Positions 21,078-21,708 of a stretch of DNA of 21,708 nt are shown here, piece after piece (positions within the stretch are counted from its first letter, which is position 1; the number at the start of each line of letters is the position of its first letter). Location of the stretch: contig CAXTRQ010000098.1 in assembly GCA_964246705.1 (NCBI GenBank), positions 1-21,708 on the forward strand, given 5' to 3'. Source of the stretch: DASZCR01 sp964246705. Lineage in GTDB: Bacteria; Acidobacteriota; Blastocatellia; Pyrinomonadales; Pyrinomonadaceae. Below the pieces are notes generated by a model. That model worked only from the letters and a program-made list of their open reading frames with translations. It was not told the DNA's origin and ran no database searches. Both the position numbers and the translations under genes were made by a program.

Positions 21078-21708
21078 TTAGCGCTTCTTCTCTTGAATGA
21101 ATTTAAGATACTTACGAAGTTCGTTTGCGAGATGGTTGTAGTCGTTCCATTCTATGAAACGGTATCCGGCCACATCAAAATGGACTGGCTCCCCCTTTTT
21201 TATAGTGAAAATCATCTCTTTCTGTAATGCGTGCGCGTAGCCGGCTTCATAATAACAATTGGGTCTTTCGCCTGTCAGATCGGCTATCACTACTTCGCTT
21301 TTCTCAACGTTCATCAACATTTGATCCGTAATTTTCTTGCTATCGTGGATTTTATCAACCCTGATTACTGTGTACCCGAACTCTTTAACTACCGGCTCGA
21401 TTGCTTTTTCATAGACGGCCTCTAGTTCCGGGTCTTTGTCCTGCTCTGCGAATTTCATAATTACAAAAACTTGTTGAGATTGAGTAGTGATAATGGAGGT
21501 TAGTCGGTTAAATTCCTCATCCGTCATTCGTCTCGACGCATCTGCTGCTCTGAGGTCTCTGAAGTCCGCATAGGCTCTCGACCTGATGATTCCGGGCATC
21601 TTGCAATCTTCGAGGAGAATTGGGAGGATGAAGTTGGGTTTCCCGGCCTTCTCCACCATGAAGAGCGCAACTAATTCTTCCTCAAACCATAAAGATTCAG
21701 CATAGTTT
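21078..21708 (-). CDS. TIR + deoxyribosyltransferase-like protein, N-terminus cut by window edge
   Basis: The frame is open to the window edge, so the ATG at 21659 is internal. The visible part begins NYAESLWFEEELVALFMVEK, the end of a TIR domain with the S-x-W-x3-E motif, then PNFILPILLEDCKM. The second domain (QVFVIMKFAEQD, SEVVIADLTGERPNCYYEAG, YAHALQKEMIF) matches the downstream paralogue closely; the tail ends FIQEKKR. The two genes share strand, spacing and low GC, and look like a duplicated pair. The missing N-terminus prevents a full check of the NADase site. Confidence 0.85.
   Translation of the reverse strand, partial: NYAESLWFEEELVALFMVEKAGKPNFILPILLEDCKMPGIIRSRAYADFRDLRAADASRRMTDEEFNRLTSIITTQSQQVFVIMKFAEQDKDPELEAVYEKAIEPVVKEFGYTVIRVDKIHDSKKITDQMLMNVEKSEVVIADLTGERPNCYYEAGYAHALQKEMIFTIKKGEPVHFDVAGYRFIEWNDYNHLANELRKYLKFIQEKKR

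Overview
The window reads as a stretch of a GC-rich, Gram-negative-type bacterial chromosome, most likely an acidobacterium of the Blastocatellia type. That assignment is inference: it rests on the style of the ECF sigma/anti-sigma pair, on predicted lipoproteins and secreted proteins of unknown family, and on many short palindromic repeats between genes. One run of 10 N (11317-11326) marks a scaffold gap.

Positions 1-15438 are mostly housekeeping. On the minus strand lie an ECF sigma factor and, 477 bases further on, a membrane anti-sigma factor cut by the window edge. On the plus strand follow a YfgM-like TPR protein, a YdjM/DUF457 membrane metal-dependent hydrolase, galactokinase (galK), an exported protein of unknown function and endonuclease III (nth). 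nth meets an AlkA/OGG-like DNA glycosylase tail to tail, with the two stop codons overlapping. Next come an ATP-grasp protein, a HI0933/YhiN-type flavoprotein, and the tesA / ybbA-ybbP block: a lipoprotein SGNH esterase divergent from an ABC ATPase and its 842-residue FtsX-type permease. The start codons of tesA and ybbA overlap in one CATG.

The part worth most attention is 16164-20030, read on the minus strand. A Ro60/Rsr protein (TROVE + vWA, 522 aa) is preceded by a group of tRNA and tRNA-like genes: Leu-UAG-like, Pro-UGG, a Cys/Ala-like remnant, Val-GAC-like and Gln-UUG. Several carry defects. It is followed by five tandem RNA genes that I interpret as bacterial Y RNAs. All five share a basal stem broken by the same internal loop (5' strand ending CGA then ATGC; 3' strand entering with G then TCG or TCA). 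Three carry a clear circularly permuted tRNA module: variable-arm hairpin, T arm, acceptor stem closed by a loop, then D arm. This is the architecture known for YrlA-type Y RNAs that tether or gate Ro60. Five diverged copies beside one Ro60 gene, with a second cluster of defective tRNAs on the other side, is unusual and may be a specialised RNA-handling or defence locus. A strong sigma-70-like promoter at 20001-20030 points into it and is followed by a possible 73-aa protein.

Beyond it (20200-21708) lie two tandem paralogues, each a TIR domain plus a nucleoside-deoxyribosyltransferase-like domain. They are AT-rich compared with the rest of the window and look like imported defence-type genes; the second is cut by the window edge. 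Whether they work with the Ro60/Y RNA cluster cannot be decided from sequence alone.
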